Positions 17,832-25,602 of a DNA stretch of 64,000 nucleotides are shown here, piece by piece. A program made the position numbers and the translations under genes. How positions within the stretch are numbered: the stretch's first letter is position 1; each line of letters starts with the position of its first letter. Under the pieces are notes generated by a model. The model did not search any database. It was not told the DNA's origin and was given only the letters and a program-made list of their open reading frames with translations. This DNA is from Dyella_B jejuensis (GTDB lineage Bacteria; Pseudomonadota; Gammaproteobacteria; Xanthomonadales; Rhodanobacteraceae). Location of the stretch: assembly GCF_044904675.1 (NCBI RefSeq), contig NZ_JADIKJ010000001.1, positions 310,001 to 374,000 on the forward strand. Reading direction: 5' to 3'.

Positions 17832-18920
17832 TCAGGCGATCCGGGGTTTTATCTCGCCCACGTCGCCGCACTGCGCACGATGACGCAAGGCGTGGTCCAT
17901 CAGCACCAGCGCCATCATCGCTTCGGCGATGGGTGTGGCACGGATGCCGACGCAGGGATCGTGACGTCCCTTGGTGACCACCTCGACCGGCTCGCCCGCC
18001 AGATTCATGCTGCGGCCGGGAACCAGAATGCTCGAGGTGGGCTTGAGCGCCATCGAGGCATGCACGACCTGCCCCGTACTGATGCCCCCCAGGATGCCAC
18101 CGGCATGATTGGACGTAAAGCCGTCCATATGCATTTCATCGCGGTGCTGGCTGCCGCGCTGGGCGACGGCCGCAAAGCCGTCGCCGATTTCCACGCCCTT
18201 CACCGCGTTGATCGACATCAGCGCGGCCGCCAGGTCGCTATCGAGCTTGCCGTAGATCGGCTCGCCCCAGCCGGGCGGCACGCCCTCGGCCTCGACGTTG
18301 ACGCGCGCGCCGACCGAGTCGCCGGACTTGCGCAGCGCGTCCATGTACTGCTCCAGCGCGGGCACCTGCGCGACGCAAGGCCAGAAGAACGGGTTCTGCT
18401 CGACGGCATCCCAATCGAATGCATCCGGCACCAGCTCGCCGAGCTGGGCCAGGTAACCGCGCACGCGCACGCCATGGCGCTCGGCCAGCCACTTCTTGGC
18501 GATCACCGCCGCAGCCACTCGCATGGTGGTCTCGCGCGCCGAGGAACGGCCGCCGCCGCGCGGATCGCGAATACCGTATTTCTGCCAATAGGTGTAATCG
18601 GCGTGGCCCGGACGGAAGCTGCCGGCGATATCGTTGTAATCCTTGCTGCGCTGATCGGTATTGCGGATCAGCAGCGCGATCGGCGTGCCAGTGGTGCGCC
18701 CCTGATAGACGCCGGAAAGCATCTCCACCTCGTCCGACTCGCGGCGCTGCGAGGTATGGCGACTGCGGCCGGTGGCGCGGCGCTCCAGATCGGCACGGAA
18801 GGCTTCGGGCTCGATCGACAAGCCCGGCGGGCATCCATCGATCACGCAGCCGATGGCCGGTCCGTGGCTTTCGCCGAAGGTGGTGACGGTAAAAAGCTTG
18901 CCGGTGGCGTTACTGGACAC
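17832..18920 (-). CDS. aroC: Chorismate synthase
   Basis: A 362-residue FMN-dependent enzyme that converts EPSP to chorismate, the last common step of the aromatic pathway. Family signatures are complete: GESHGPAIGCVIDGCPPG near the N-terminus, GRSSARETTMRVAAG-type GGGRSSARETTMRVA, and RHDPCVGIRATPIAEAM near the C-terminus. I chose GTG at 18918-18920 (SSNATGKLFTVTTFGESHG follows), which gives the usual N-terminus; the frame upstream offers only TTG. There is no strong Shine-Dalgarno for either. Confidence 0.97.
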   Translation of the reverse strand: MSSNATGKLFTVTTFGESHGPAIGCVIDGCPPGLSIEPEAFRADLERRATGRSRHTSQRRESDEVEMLSGVYQGRTTGTPIALLIRNTDQRSKDYNDIAGSFRPGHADYTYWQKYGIRDPRGGGRSSARETTMRVAAAVIAKKWLAERHGVRVRGYLAQLGELVPDAFDWDAVEQNPFFWPCVAQVPALEQYMDALRKSGDSVGARVNVEAEGVPPGWGEPIYGKLDSDLAAALMSINAVKGVEIGDGFAAVAQRGSQHRDEMHMDGFTSNHAGGILGGISTGQVVHASMALKPTSSILVPGRSMNLAGEPVEVVTKGRHDPCVGIRATPIAEAMMALVLMDHALRHRAQCGDVGEIKPRIA

Positions 18921-19028
18921 GGAAAAAACCAGAGAGGCGGAGAACAATGGGCCGGATCGCGATCCGGATGATCCGGCATCTTGCCACGCCGACGCCGCTC
19001 GCGCCCTGCTGCCTGCTGACTGTCGCCG

Positions 19029-19583
19029 TCAGCGCTCTGCCCGGGCGTGCGCCCACTCCCGTGCCAGCATGGCGAAGATCACGTCATCGACCCATTCGCC
19101 GCGCAGTTTCAGGCTTTCCCGAAAATGTGCTTCCTGGCGCATGCCGAGCGACCGCAGCAAGGCTGCGCATGGTGCATTGCGCTGATCGATCGACGCATGG
19201 AGCCGATGGGCGCGCAGTTCGCCGAATACCATATCGAACAGCGCCCGCAGTGCTTCGCGGGCATAGCCCATGCCCTGGTACACGGGCGCGATGGTGATGC
19301 CGAATGCATACGAACCGTCAGCACCAGCCGGGATATGCAGGCCGAGATCACCGATCAAGGTCGCATCGGCAAGACGGATCGCGCGCTGCAGCCAGCTATC
19401 GCGCCGGTCCGGCGTGCTGTGCTGCTGCGCGCGAATGAAATCCAGCGCTTCGCCGCGTGTCGATGGCTTCCAGCCCTGATACAACGCAACCGCCGGGTCG
19501 GATCGATAGGCATACAGCGCGTCCGCATCGCTTTCGCGCAACGGGTCCAGGCGCAGCCGTGCGGTGATGAGCTCCAGGTCCAT
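19029..19583 (-). CDS. GNAT-family N-acetyltransferase (RimJ/RimL-like)
   Basis: A 184-residue acetyltransferase. The N-terminus LITARLRLDPLRESDADALYAYRSDP is characteristic of the RimJ/RimL group that uses acetyl-CoA to modify protein N-termini or small amines. The acetyl-CoA pyrophosphate-binding loop is in PVYQGMGYAREALRALFDMVF, and the C-terminal HRLHASIDQRNAPCAALLRSLGM is typical. It lies 30 bp downstream of prmB on the same strand, so likely cotranscribed. Substrate unknown. Confidence 0.88.
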   Translation of the reverse strand: MDLELITARLRLDPLRESDADALYAYRSDPAVALYQGWKPSTRGEALDFIRAQQHSTPDRRDSWLQRAIRLADATLIGDLGLHIPAGADGSYAFGITIAPVYQGMGYAREALRALFDMVFGELRAHRLHASIDQRNAPCAALLRSLGMRQEAHFRESLKLRGEWVDDVIFAMLAREWAHARAER

Positions 19584-19613
19584 GCACGGTTGCGCCGGCG
19601 GTCTCCGGATGCT

Positions 19614-20603
19614 TCAGGCGCGCGCCGCCGCGGCGGCACGGATCGCGGCGGCATGTTCGACCAGCTCGCGCCGCTCCAGCGCGAACACACCCATCGGTCC
19701 GACCTTGAACTCGATCCACACAAACGGCACTTCCGGCAACAAGGCGTTGAGCGCGTGCTCACTTTCGCCGATCTCGACGATCAGCAGGCCGTCGTCGCTC
19801 AAGTGATCAGCCGCTTCGTCGAGAATGCGCAGGCAGATATCCAGCCCGTCGTCGCCCGAGGTGAGTCCGAGTTTCGGCTCATGGCTGTATTCGCCCGGCA
19901 GCGCCGCGTATTCGTCTTCGGTGACGTAGGGAGGATTGGACACGATCAAGTCGTACTTGCGTCCCTGCAGTGCCGCGAAGAGATCGGAGCGGATCGGTTC
20001 CACCCGGTCGCCCACGTGCTGGAACGCCACGTTCTCGCGCGCCAGCGACAGGGCGTCGTCACTGATATCGACAATATCCACCTGCCAGTGCGGATGGTAT
20101 TCGGCCATGGCAATGCCGATGCAGCCCGAACCGGTGCACAGGTCCAGCGCACGTTCCACATGCCGCCCGTCCAGCCACGGCGTGAACCCGGACTCGATCA
20201 GCTCGGCGATCGGCGAGCGCGGCACCAGGGCGCGACGATCGCTCTTGAATTTCATGCCGGCAAACCAGGTTTCGCCCACCAGGTAGGCCACCGGCAGGCG
20301 CTCGTTGATACGGCGCTCGATCAGGTTGAGTACGCGCACGCGCTCTTCGGCGGTGAGCTTGCCCGCGCCGTAGGCGGGCGGGATATCCGGCGGCAGGTGC
20401 AGACTGGCCAGCACCAGATGCGTGGCTTCGTCGATCGGGTTGTCGTGGCTGTGTCCGAAGGTCAGCCCTGCCGCGGAAAAGCGGCTGGCGCCGTAGCGGA
20501 TAAAGTCGATGATCGAGGCGAGTTCGTCAGTCACGTAGGCACGGTCCGGCTTGGGGGCTGTGAAGTATAGCGACTGCTCGGCGGCGGACTCATGCGGATC
20601 CAT
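19614..20603 (-). CDS. prmB: Ribosomal protein uL3 N5-glutamine methyltransferase PrmB
   Basis: A 329-residue SAM-dependent enzyme that methylates a glutamine of ribosomal protein L3. The SAM-binding motif is ALDLCTGSGCIGIA at residues 152-165, and the Gln-binding NPPY motif is at 223-226. PrmB is favoured over PrmC by length and by the N-terminal helical domain containing the HSHDNPIDEA stretch. Start ATG 20601-20603 (MDPHESAAEQ), only four bases after the stop of the upstream small gene. The GNAT gene follows. Confidence 0.93.
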   Translation of the reverse strand: MDPHESAAEQSLYFTAPKPDRAYVTDELASIIDFIRYGASRFSAAGLTFGHSHDNPIDEATHLVLASLHLPPDIPPAYGAGKLTAEERVRVLNLIERRINERLPVAYLVGETWFAGMKFKSDRRALVPRSPIAELIESGFTPWLDGRHVERALDLCTGSGCIGIAMAEYHPHWQVDIVDISDDALSLARENVAFQHVGDRVEPIRSDLFAALQGRKYDLIVSNPPYVTEDEYAALPGEYSHEPKLGLTSGDDGLDICLRILDEAADHLSDDGLLIVEIGESEHALNALLPEVPFVWIEFKVGPMGVFALERRELVEHAAAIRAAAAARA

Positions 20604-20607
20604 GGCA

Positions 20608-20919
20608 TCAGCGCGTCCGGCTCCCGCTCGGTCCGCAGGACATCGTCCAGGCGCAGAAAATCCTGCTGGAATCCCCGCAGCAGGGTGGCGCGAACGGCAC
20701 GTCGCCGGGTCCGAACGTTTGTCGCGCATCGCTGCAAACGACATGGCCCTTGCCGGAGCTAACCACGCATCGCTCGCGACGATGCGGCGCCTGCATGCCG
20801 GTCCCGGCCAGTTGGAAGATTTCCACTTCGGGCGAGCCGTGCCCGACCATGCCGGCCAAGGTCTTGCCGGCCTGCTCGCGCGCGGCCAGCGCGGCGGCTG
20901 GCGTCATTCGCCGTGGCAT
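20608..20919 (-). CDS. Hypothetical protein upstream of prmB
   Basis: A 103-residue frame whose stop lies four bases before the prmB start, so it is positioned as the first cistron of a prmB operon. It begins MPRRMTPAAALAAREQAGKTL and is Cys-rich in the second half (CVVSSGKGHVVCSDA and PPCCGDSSRIFCAW), a pattern that could bind metal. I do not recognise the family and there is no strong ribosome binding site, so it may be a chance frame; tight spacing to prmB and even composition argue for a real gene. Confidence 0.4.
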   Translation of the reverse strand: MPRRMTPAAALAAREQAGKTLAGMVGHGSPEVEIFQLAGTGMQAPHRRERCVVSSGKGHVVCSDARQTFGPGDVPFAPPCCGDSSRIFCAWTMSCGPSGSRTR

Positions 20920-20969
20920 CGCAACCTCCCGAAGCGTCGCCGCCTCGTCTGGAACCGCTTCGATTTCCC

Positions 20970-20982
20970 TATACTGGCTGGA
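20970..20982 (+). promoter_or_regulatory. Possible -10 element giving a near-leaderless psd transcript
   Basis: TATACT at 20970-20975 lies six bases upstream of the psd ATG at 20982. There is no Shine-Dalgarno in that space. A matching -35 is not clear. Confidence 0.3.
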
Positions 20983-21827
20983 TGACTTTCCGAGTATTCC
21001 TGCAATACATCCTTCCGCACCGGGCGCTTTCGCGCGTGGTTTACTGGGCCACGCGCTGGACGTTCGCGCCCTGGAAGAATTTCCTGATCACCCAGATCGT
21101 GCGCCGCTACCACGTCAACATGGCAGAAGCGGCTCAACCGGACCCACTCGCCTACCCTCACTTCAATGCCTTCTTCACGCGCAAGCTGCGACCCGATGCC
21201 CGCCGGGCGGATGCGGCGCCCGACACCTTGCTCTCGCCGGCCGATGGACGCATCAGCCAGGCGGGCCCGATCGTCGACGGCCGCATTTTCCAGGCCAAGG
21301 GCCAGGACTACACCGCCGCCGAATTGCTAGGTGATGACGCCGCCGCCAAGCCTTACCGGCATGGCCGATTCGTCACCATCTACCTGTCGCCGCGTGACTA
21401 CCATCGCGTCCATATGCCCCTGCGCGGCGAGCTGAAAGAGACTGTGCATATCCCGGGCCGGATCTTCAGCGTCGCTCCGTTTGCGGTCGAGGCGATACCG
21501 CGCCTGTTCGCTCGCAACGAACGCCTGGTCTGCCATTTCGAAGGCGCGCAGGGTCCGTTCGCGGTGGTCATGGTCGGCGCGATCCTGGTGTCGTCCGTCG
21601 CCACCGTGTGGGATGGCCTGGTGATTCCTCCTTATGCCGCTTCGATCCGCCGCAAATCGTTCGCCGGACAGCATTTCCCGCTGGAGCGCTTCAGCGAGAT
21701 GGCGCGCTTCAATATGGGTTCCACCGTCATCCTGCTGCTGCCCGAAGGAGCGGCCGAGCTGGACACCCTGACCACGCAGCAGGCAATCAAGGTCGGCGAA
21801 CGAATAGGCGAACTGCGTCACGCCTGA
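20982..21827 (+). CDS. psd: Phosphatidylserine decarboxylase
   Basis: A 281-residue proenzyme that converts phosphatidylserine to phosphatidylethanolamine at the inner membrane. It self-cleaves at the Gly-Ser of FNMGSTVILL (about residue 247; LGST in many homologues) to make the pyruvoyl cofactor on the alpha chain. Other conserved stretches: FFTRKLRPDARR, SPADGRI, YLSPRDYHRVHMPL with the catalytic His, and VGAILVSSVATVW. The start ATG at 20982 gives the usual N-terminus (MTFRVFLQYILPHRALS). The region upstream lacks a Shine-Dalgarno. Confidence 0.96.
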   Translation: MTFRVFLQYILPHRALSRVVYWATRWTFAPWKNFLITQIVRRYHVNMAEAAQPDPLAYPHFNAFFTRKLRPDARRADAAPDTLLSPADGRISQAGPIVDGRIFQAKGQDYTAAELLGDDAAAKPYRHGRFVTIYLSPRDYHRVHMPLRGELKETVHIPGRIFSVAPFAVEAIPRLFARNERLVCHFEGAQGPFAVVMVGAILVSSVATVWDGLVIPPYAASIRRKSFAGQHFPLERFSEMARFNMGSTVILLLPEGAAELDTLTTQQAIKVGERIGELRHA

Positions 21828-21979
21828 GGCGTCGCATCGCCGCCGCCGACAGGCCTGGTGCGCCAAAATCTGACACACGTCGTCATTTTGTGACGTTTTC
21901 GGCGCACGGCGTTTGCGTCGATGGTTATCCTTCCCAGCCAATCCGCGTGCCATGCGGCATCTGTCCAACGAGGGATCCC

Positions 21980-22420
21980 ATGCAGATCATCACTCGCCTT
22001 ATCGCGATGAACCGTGCCCGGCAGTTGCAGCGTCAATTCAAGCAGATCGAGCGCAGCATCGGTTCGCTGCCGGCACGCATTCGCTCGCGCCTGGGCGTGA
22101 TGGCGCTGCGCGAGATCGGACAGGCTTCGCGCTGCGAATTTCCGCATCTTTACGGCACGGCCCCCGAGCAGCGCTATGTGCCTTGGGGCCAGGGCACCGA
22201 TATCGGTTTCGCGCGCGCGCAGTCCGACAACCCGGAAGTCGCGCTGCGCGGCATTGCGCTATGGCTGGCCGTGGCCTATCACGAAACCAAGGATTCCCCG
22301 CACGCCCGCATGCAGCCGCAACACCGCCAGCTGCTGCGTGTCTTGCGCGAGCTGCGTGACGCCGGCAATGAACACGTGGACGCCACGGCACAGTGGATGC
22401 GATCAGGCGCGGCAGCGTAA
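21980..22420 (+). CDS. Hypothetical protein
   Basis: A 146-residue soluble protein starting at ATG 21980 with AGGGA five bases upstream. The N-terminal third is basic and helical (LIAMNRARQLQRQFKQIERSIGSLPARIRSRLG), the middle has GTAPEQRYVPWGQGTDIGFARAQSDNPEVALRGIALWLAVAYHETKDS. No signal peptide, membrane segment or motif I recognise. It has the codon use of its neighbours and a good ribosome binding site, so it looks real. A 7-bp hairpin (22449-22455 with 22460-22466) follows but lacks a T-run. Confidence 0.7.
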   Translation: MQIITRLIAMNRARQLQRQFKQIERSIGSLPARIRSRLGVMALREIGQASRCEFPHLYGTAPEQRYVPWGQGTDIGFARAQSDNPEVALRGIALWLAVAYHETKDSPHARMQPQHRQLLRVLRELRDAGNEHVDATAQWMRSGAAA

Positions 22421-22491
22421 CCGCGGCAAATCAGTGCTGAAGCCAGGTCGCGCCGCTTACGGCGCGCTTCCTGATTGATCCCCTGGCAATT

Positions 22492-23976
22492 TCATCGGCA
22501 GCTCGGCAACTTCAAGACCTGCCCGACCTTCACATGGTTGAACTTGAGATTGTTCATGCGCGCGACCTCGCTCTCGCTTGAACAACCGCTCCGCTTGCGC
22601 ACGATGCCGTTGAGGGTATCGCCGTGGCGCACCGTGTAGCGGACCACCGGATCCGGCGCCGAAGCCGGCGGCGGGTCAGGGAATACCGGCACTACCGCGT
22701 TATGCAGATCGCTGGCGAGGATCGGCCATGGCCCGTTCACGCAGCGCACTGCGTAGACATTTTCCAGCGCCTTGGGCACCTGCAAGACCGCGCCGATCGG
22801 TTGCTCCTGCTGCGGGTCGAGCCGTGGATTGAGGTTGCGCAAGGTGCGGAACCAGCCATCGGGCATATCATTGGCCGAGCCCAGGCAGACGGTCAGCTCC
22901 GAGAGCGAGGCGGCGCGTTGCAACGTGACGCTGCCGGTAAGACCATCCACGCGCGGGAAACGCAGGTTGTAACTGTCCGGATGCAGGAACAGCCATGCCG
23001 CGGCCAGTACCGACGGCACGTAGTCGCGCGTTTCCTGCGAGACCTGGCCATAGATGCGCGGATCGTAGAAACTCACCGAGGTATCGTCGCCGACCAGCCG
23101 GCGCATGCGGCCTTCGCCGCCATTGTAGGCGGCCAGGGTAAGCTCGAGATTATCGTTGAAGACCTTCAGCTGCTCGTCCATGTAGGCGGCATTCGCGCGC
23201 GCCGACTCGGCCGGATCGAAGCGCGTGTCGAAACCCTCCTGATCGCCCAATCCGAACCGCAACCCGGTGGCATACATGAACTGCAGCGGGCCGGCCGCGC
23301 CGGAACGCGATACCGCATGCACCTTGCCGCCCGATTCCTTGGCCAGGATGCCGAACAGCAAGGCTTCCGGCAGCCCCTGCTCCTGGTATTGCGGCCACAT
23401 TTCCTGGCGCAGGTACTGGTAATTCACGTAGGCGTCCATCAAGTTGCCGCGCCACTGCGTCAGCCACATCTCCAGGGCCGCCTTCACCGGGCCGTTCATG
23501 GCGATCAGCTCGGACAACTGGTGCCCGCGCAACAGCGTTACGCTGCGCTGCGCCTGCGGCAGGCTGGCCGCGCCAGGCTGGCCCGCCGGTGACGTGGCCT
23601 CCGCTTCACCGGTGTCATCGCCCGGGGTCTGGTCACCGATAAAGCTGCCATCCTTCAGGCGCAACAAGTGATCGAACACGGAAAAAAAGCGCTGCGGATC
23701 GCACCCGGGCGTGTTGCCGCAATGCGCGGCCGCTTCCTTGAGCTGGTCCAGCGAGGCGTCCAGCGTCTTCTGCGCCCCCTGCGTATCGCCGGCGCGGGTC
23801 TGCTGCAACGCGGTTTCGTAAGCCTGGCTTGCCTGATCGAGCTGGCCATAAAGCGCGTTCACCGACGCTGACGGCGGCTTGGTGGCTCCCCCGCCCGAAG
23901 CGCAGGCTGTCAACTGCATCAGTGCCGCGATCCATGGAACAAGACGAAAAAAGCGAACGGCGTTTCGGACGGGCAT
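22492..23976 (-). CDS. Membrane-bound lytic murein transglycosylase with LysM (MltD-like lipoprotein)
   Basis: 494 residues from ATG 23974-23976. The N-terminus is a lipoprotein signal (lipobox LTAC, MPVRNAVRFFRLVPWIAALMQ before it), so it is anchored in the outer membrane. The SLT (lysozyme-like) domain contains the catalytic Glu in GILAKESGGKVHAVSRSGAAGPLQFM, followed by the AYNGGEGRM signature. A single LysM repeat closes the protein (VRHGDTLNGIVRKRSGCSSESE to KVGQVLKLP). It cleaves peptidoglycan to anhydromuropeptides. MltD often has two LysM repeats, so one here is a minor variant. Monocistronic. Confidence 0.92.
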   Translation of the reverse strand: MPVRNAVRFFRLVPWIAALMQLTACASGGGATKPPSASVNALYGQLDQASQAYETALQQTRAGDTQGAQKTLDASLDQLKEAAAHCGNTPGCDPQRFFSVFDHLLRLKDGSFIGDQTPGDDTGEAEATSPAGQPGAASLPQAQRSVTLLRGHQLSELIAMNGPVKAALEMWLTQWRGNLMDAYVNYQYLRQEMWPQYQEQGLPEALLFGILAKESGGKVHAVSRSGAAGPLQFMYATGLRFGLGDQEGFDTRFDPAESARANAAYMDEQLKVFNDNLELTLAAYNGGEGRMRRLVGDDTSVSFYDPRIYGQVSQETRDYVPSVLAAAWLFLHPDSYNLRFPRVDGLTGSVTLQRAASLSELTVCLGSANDMPDGWFRTLRNLNPRLDPQQEQPIGAVLQVPKALENVYAVRCVNGPWPILASDLHNAVVPVFPDPPPASAPDPVVRYTVRHGDTLNGIVRKRSGCSSESEVARMNNLKFNHVKVGQVLKLPSCR

Positions 23977-24095
23977 GTCGGCGGTACCAGCAAAGATGAC
24001 GCAACCATAGCGGGCGGCGCGCGCAGACTCAAACGGCTTCTTCGATGCAACGTGCACAGATCGCTACAATCGCAATTCTCAGCGAAGGACCAGCC

Positions 24096-24237
24096 ATGCC
24101 AGATATTCTGATCGGACGAAACGCGCATGCCGAGGTGGTGCTCGACCTGCAAGCAGATGGTGCGGACCACGGGCAGCCAGCTCCGATGGCAGATACTTCG
24201 CGGCGTGGCCGGCGGCATTTTCGGAGGCAAGCGATGA
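24096..24237 (+). pseudogene. Relic of a HerA-like (DUF853/YjgR) helicase gene: both ends retained, middle lost
   Basis: From ATG 24096 frame 1 reads MPDILIGRNAHAEVVLDL, which resembles the N-terminus of DUF853 HerA-type ATPases. At 24150 the next frame takes over and reads KQMVRTTGSQLRWQILRGV then AGGIFGGKR-stop, which resembles their C-terminus. A full gene encodes about 500 residues with Walker motifs; here only about 18 N-terminal and 28 C-terminal residues remain, out of frame with each other. A likely -10 (TACAAT, 24065-24070) and an upstream AAGGA are preserved. This reads as a single internal deletion with its junction near 24147-24152. The match is from memory of the family, not a search. 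Confidence 0.62.
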
Positions 24238-24254
24238 GTACCGTGTCGACATGA
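24222..24254 (+). promoter_or_regulatory. Ribosome binding site and six-codon leader ORF overlapping the greB start
   Basis: GGAGG (24222-24226) is followed by ATG at 24234, encoding MSTVST and stopping at TGA 24252-24254, which overlaps the greB ATG (24251). greB itself has no Shine-Dalgarno, so it may be translated by termination-reinitiation from this mini-ORF. Confidence 0.45.
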
Positions 24255-24757
24255 CCCGCTGGCGCCCTCCTGCTCCGCGCTCCACCGCGATCATCACGCG
24301 CGAAGGTTTCGAGAAGCTAAAGAGCGAACTCGATCATCTCTGGCACACGCTGCGTCCGGAAGTGGTGAAAGCGCTCGCCGCCGCCGCCGCCGAAGGCGAC
24401 CGCTCGGAAAACGCCGAATACACCTATCGCAAGAAACAGCTGGGCGAGATCGATCGTCGTGTGCGCTATCTCAGCAAACGCATTCCTTCGTTGCAGGTAG
24501 CGGAAGGCGCACCAGCCGATCGCACAACCGTATTTTTCGGCGCGACGATTGAACTGGAAAACATCGACAGCGGCGATACCCTGCGCTACCGGATAGTCGG
24601 CCCGGACGAAACGGATGCCAAGCGCGGCTGGATCAGTATCGATTCGCCCGTGGCGCGCGCGGTCATGAAGAAAAAGCTGGACGATGAATTCGAGGCTGAA
24701 TTGCCGGGCGGCCGCATGCGCTTTGCCGTGATCGGCGTGGAGTATCCGTCCAGCTGA
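24251..24757 (+). CDS. greB: Transcription elongation factor GreB
   Basis: A 168-residue factor that enters the RNA polymerase secondary channel and stimulates cleavage of backtracked RNA. The N-terminal coiled coil carries the acidic tip motif AAAEGDRSENAEYTYRKKQL (Asp-Glu pair), and the C-terminal FKBP-like domain contains the VGPDETDAKRGWISIDSPVA element. The N-terminus TRWRPPAPRSTAIITREGFEKL marks GreB rather than GreA. Its ATG overlaps a short leader ORF. It is convergent with the DUF3025 gene, 13 bp away. Confidence 0.96.
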   Translation: MTRWRPPAPRSTAIITREGFEKLKSELDHLWHTLRPEVVKALAAAAAEGDRSENAEYTYRKKQLGEIDRRVRYLSKRIPSLQVAEGAPADRTTVFFGATIELENIDSGDTLRYRIVGPDETDAKRGWISIDSPVARAVMKKKLDDEFEAELPGGRMRFAVIGVEYPSS

Positions 24758-24770
24758 GATGGCAGCGCTT

Positions 24771-25589
24771 CTAGCCGCCATCCCTGCGCAAGGGTGGCAG
24801 ATAACAGCGCCCAGCACGCAAAGGCTGATAGCACGCGGCGGCGTGATGAAAGGCTTCGCTTTCGTTTTCCGCATGCCAGCCCGGAATGCCCGATAACGGC
24901 AGCGGGCGCAGCTCCAGGGGATCGCGCAACACTGCTCCGGCGGCAATCGCATCCGCGCAACAGGCCATGGCGTCGGATGGCCGCATAGGCTCCTCCGCCA
25001 ATACGACGAGCGCCTTGCCCACCAGCAGCTTGCCCGGGGTGAGCGCATGTTCCAGCAGGGCGTGGCCGAATACTTCCACCTCGATACGGTCATCCCGCCA
25101 CGCATCGCGCTGCCGCCAGAACAAGCCATGCCAGTCATGCGCATCCCACGCCGCCAGCAAGGCCGGATCGCGCAAGGTGACGATCACGCCCGCCTCGTCG
25201 AAATGCGTTTGCGCATACTGCGCGCGTGATCGTTCGTGCCGGCCGAAGCGCACCACGTCGGCCGCCTGCTGCCGATTGAGCGCCCGCTTCAATCGCGGAT
25301 AACGCAACCAGATCATCGCGTTGAACAGATCGTGCCAGTTGGCTTGCCGCGTGGCGATCAACGCATGGTTGGCGATGCGTTCTTCGTAATGCAGGCCATC
25401 GTCCAGCAAGTCGCGCGTCTGTGCGACAAAGCGCTCGTCCGCGTCGCACGGCCAACAAGCATTGAGTTCGTCGATCGACGGCCACTGCGACCCCTGCATC
25501 CAGCCGGCATAGTCATGCCATTGATTCAGCGGCGCAAACGAAAAAACCGATGGATCGATCGCGTTCCGCGCCGGCGCCAGGTAACGCAT
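24771..25589 (-). CDS. DUF3025 domain-containing protein
   Basis: A 272-residue protein of the DUF3025 family, unknown function, common in beta- and gammaproteobacteria. Conserved-looking stretches are HYEERIANHALIATRQANWHDLFNAMIWLRYPRLKRALN and DWHGLFWRQRDAW with VEVFGHALLEHAL. No signal peptide or membrane segment. It starts 13 bp after the rimO stop on the same strand and is probably its second cistron; the RimO target S12 gives no direct hint at its role. Confidence 0.85.
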   Translation of the reverse strand: MRYLAPARNAIDPSVFSFAPLNQWHDYAGWMQGSQWPSIDELNACWPCDADERFVAQTRDLLDDGLHYEERIANHALIATRQANWHDLFNAMIWLRYPRLKRALNRQQAADVVRFGRHERSRAQYAQTHFDEAGVIVTLRDPALLAAWDAHDWHGLFWRQRDAWRDDRIEVEVFGHALLEHALTPGKLLVGKALVVLAEEPMRPSDAMACCADAIAAGAVLRDPLELRPLPLSGIPGWHAENESEAFHHAAACYQPLRAGRCYLPPLRRDGG

Positions 25590-25602
25590 GGCCGCGTGCC
25601 GG

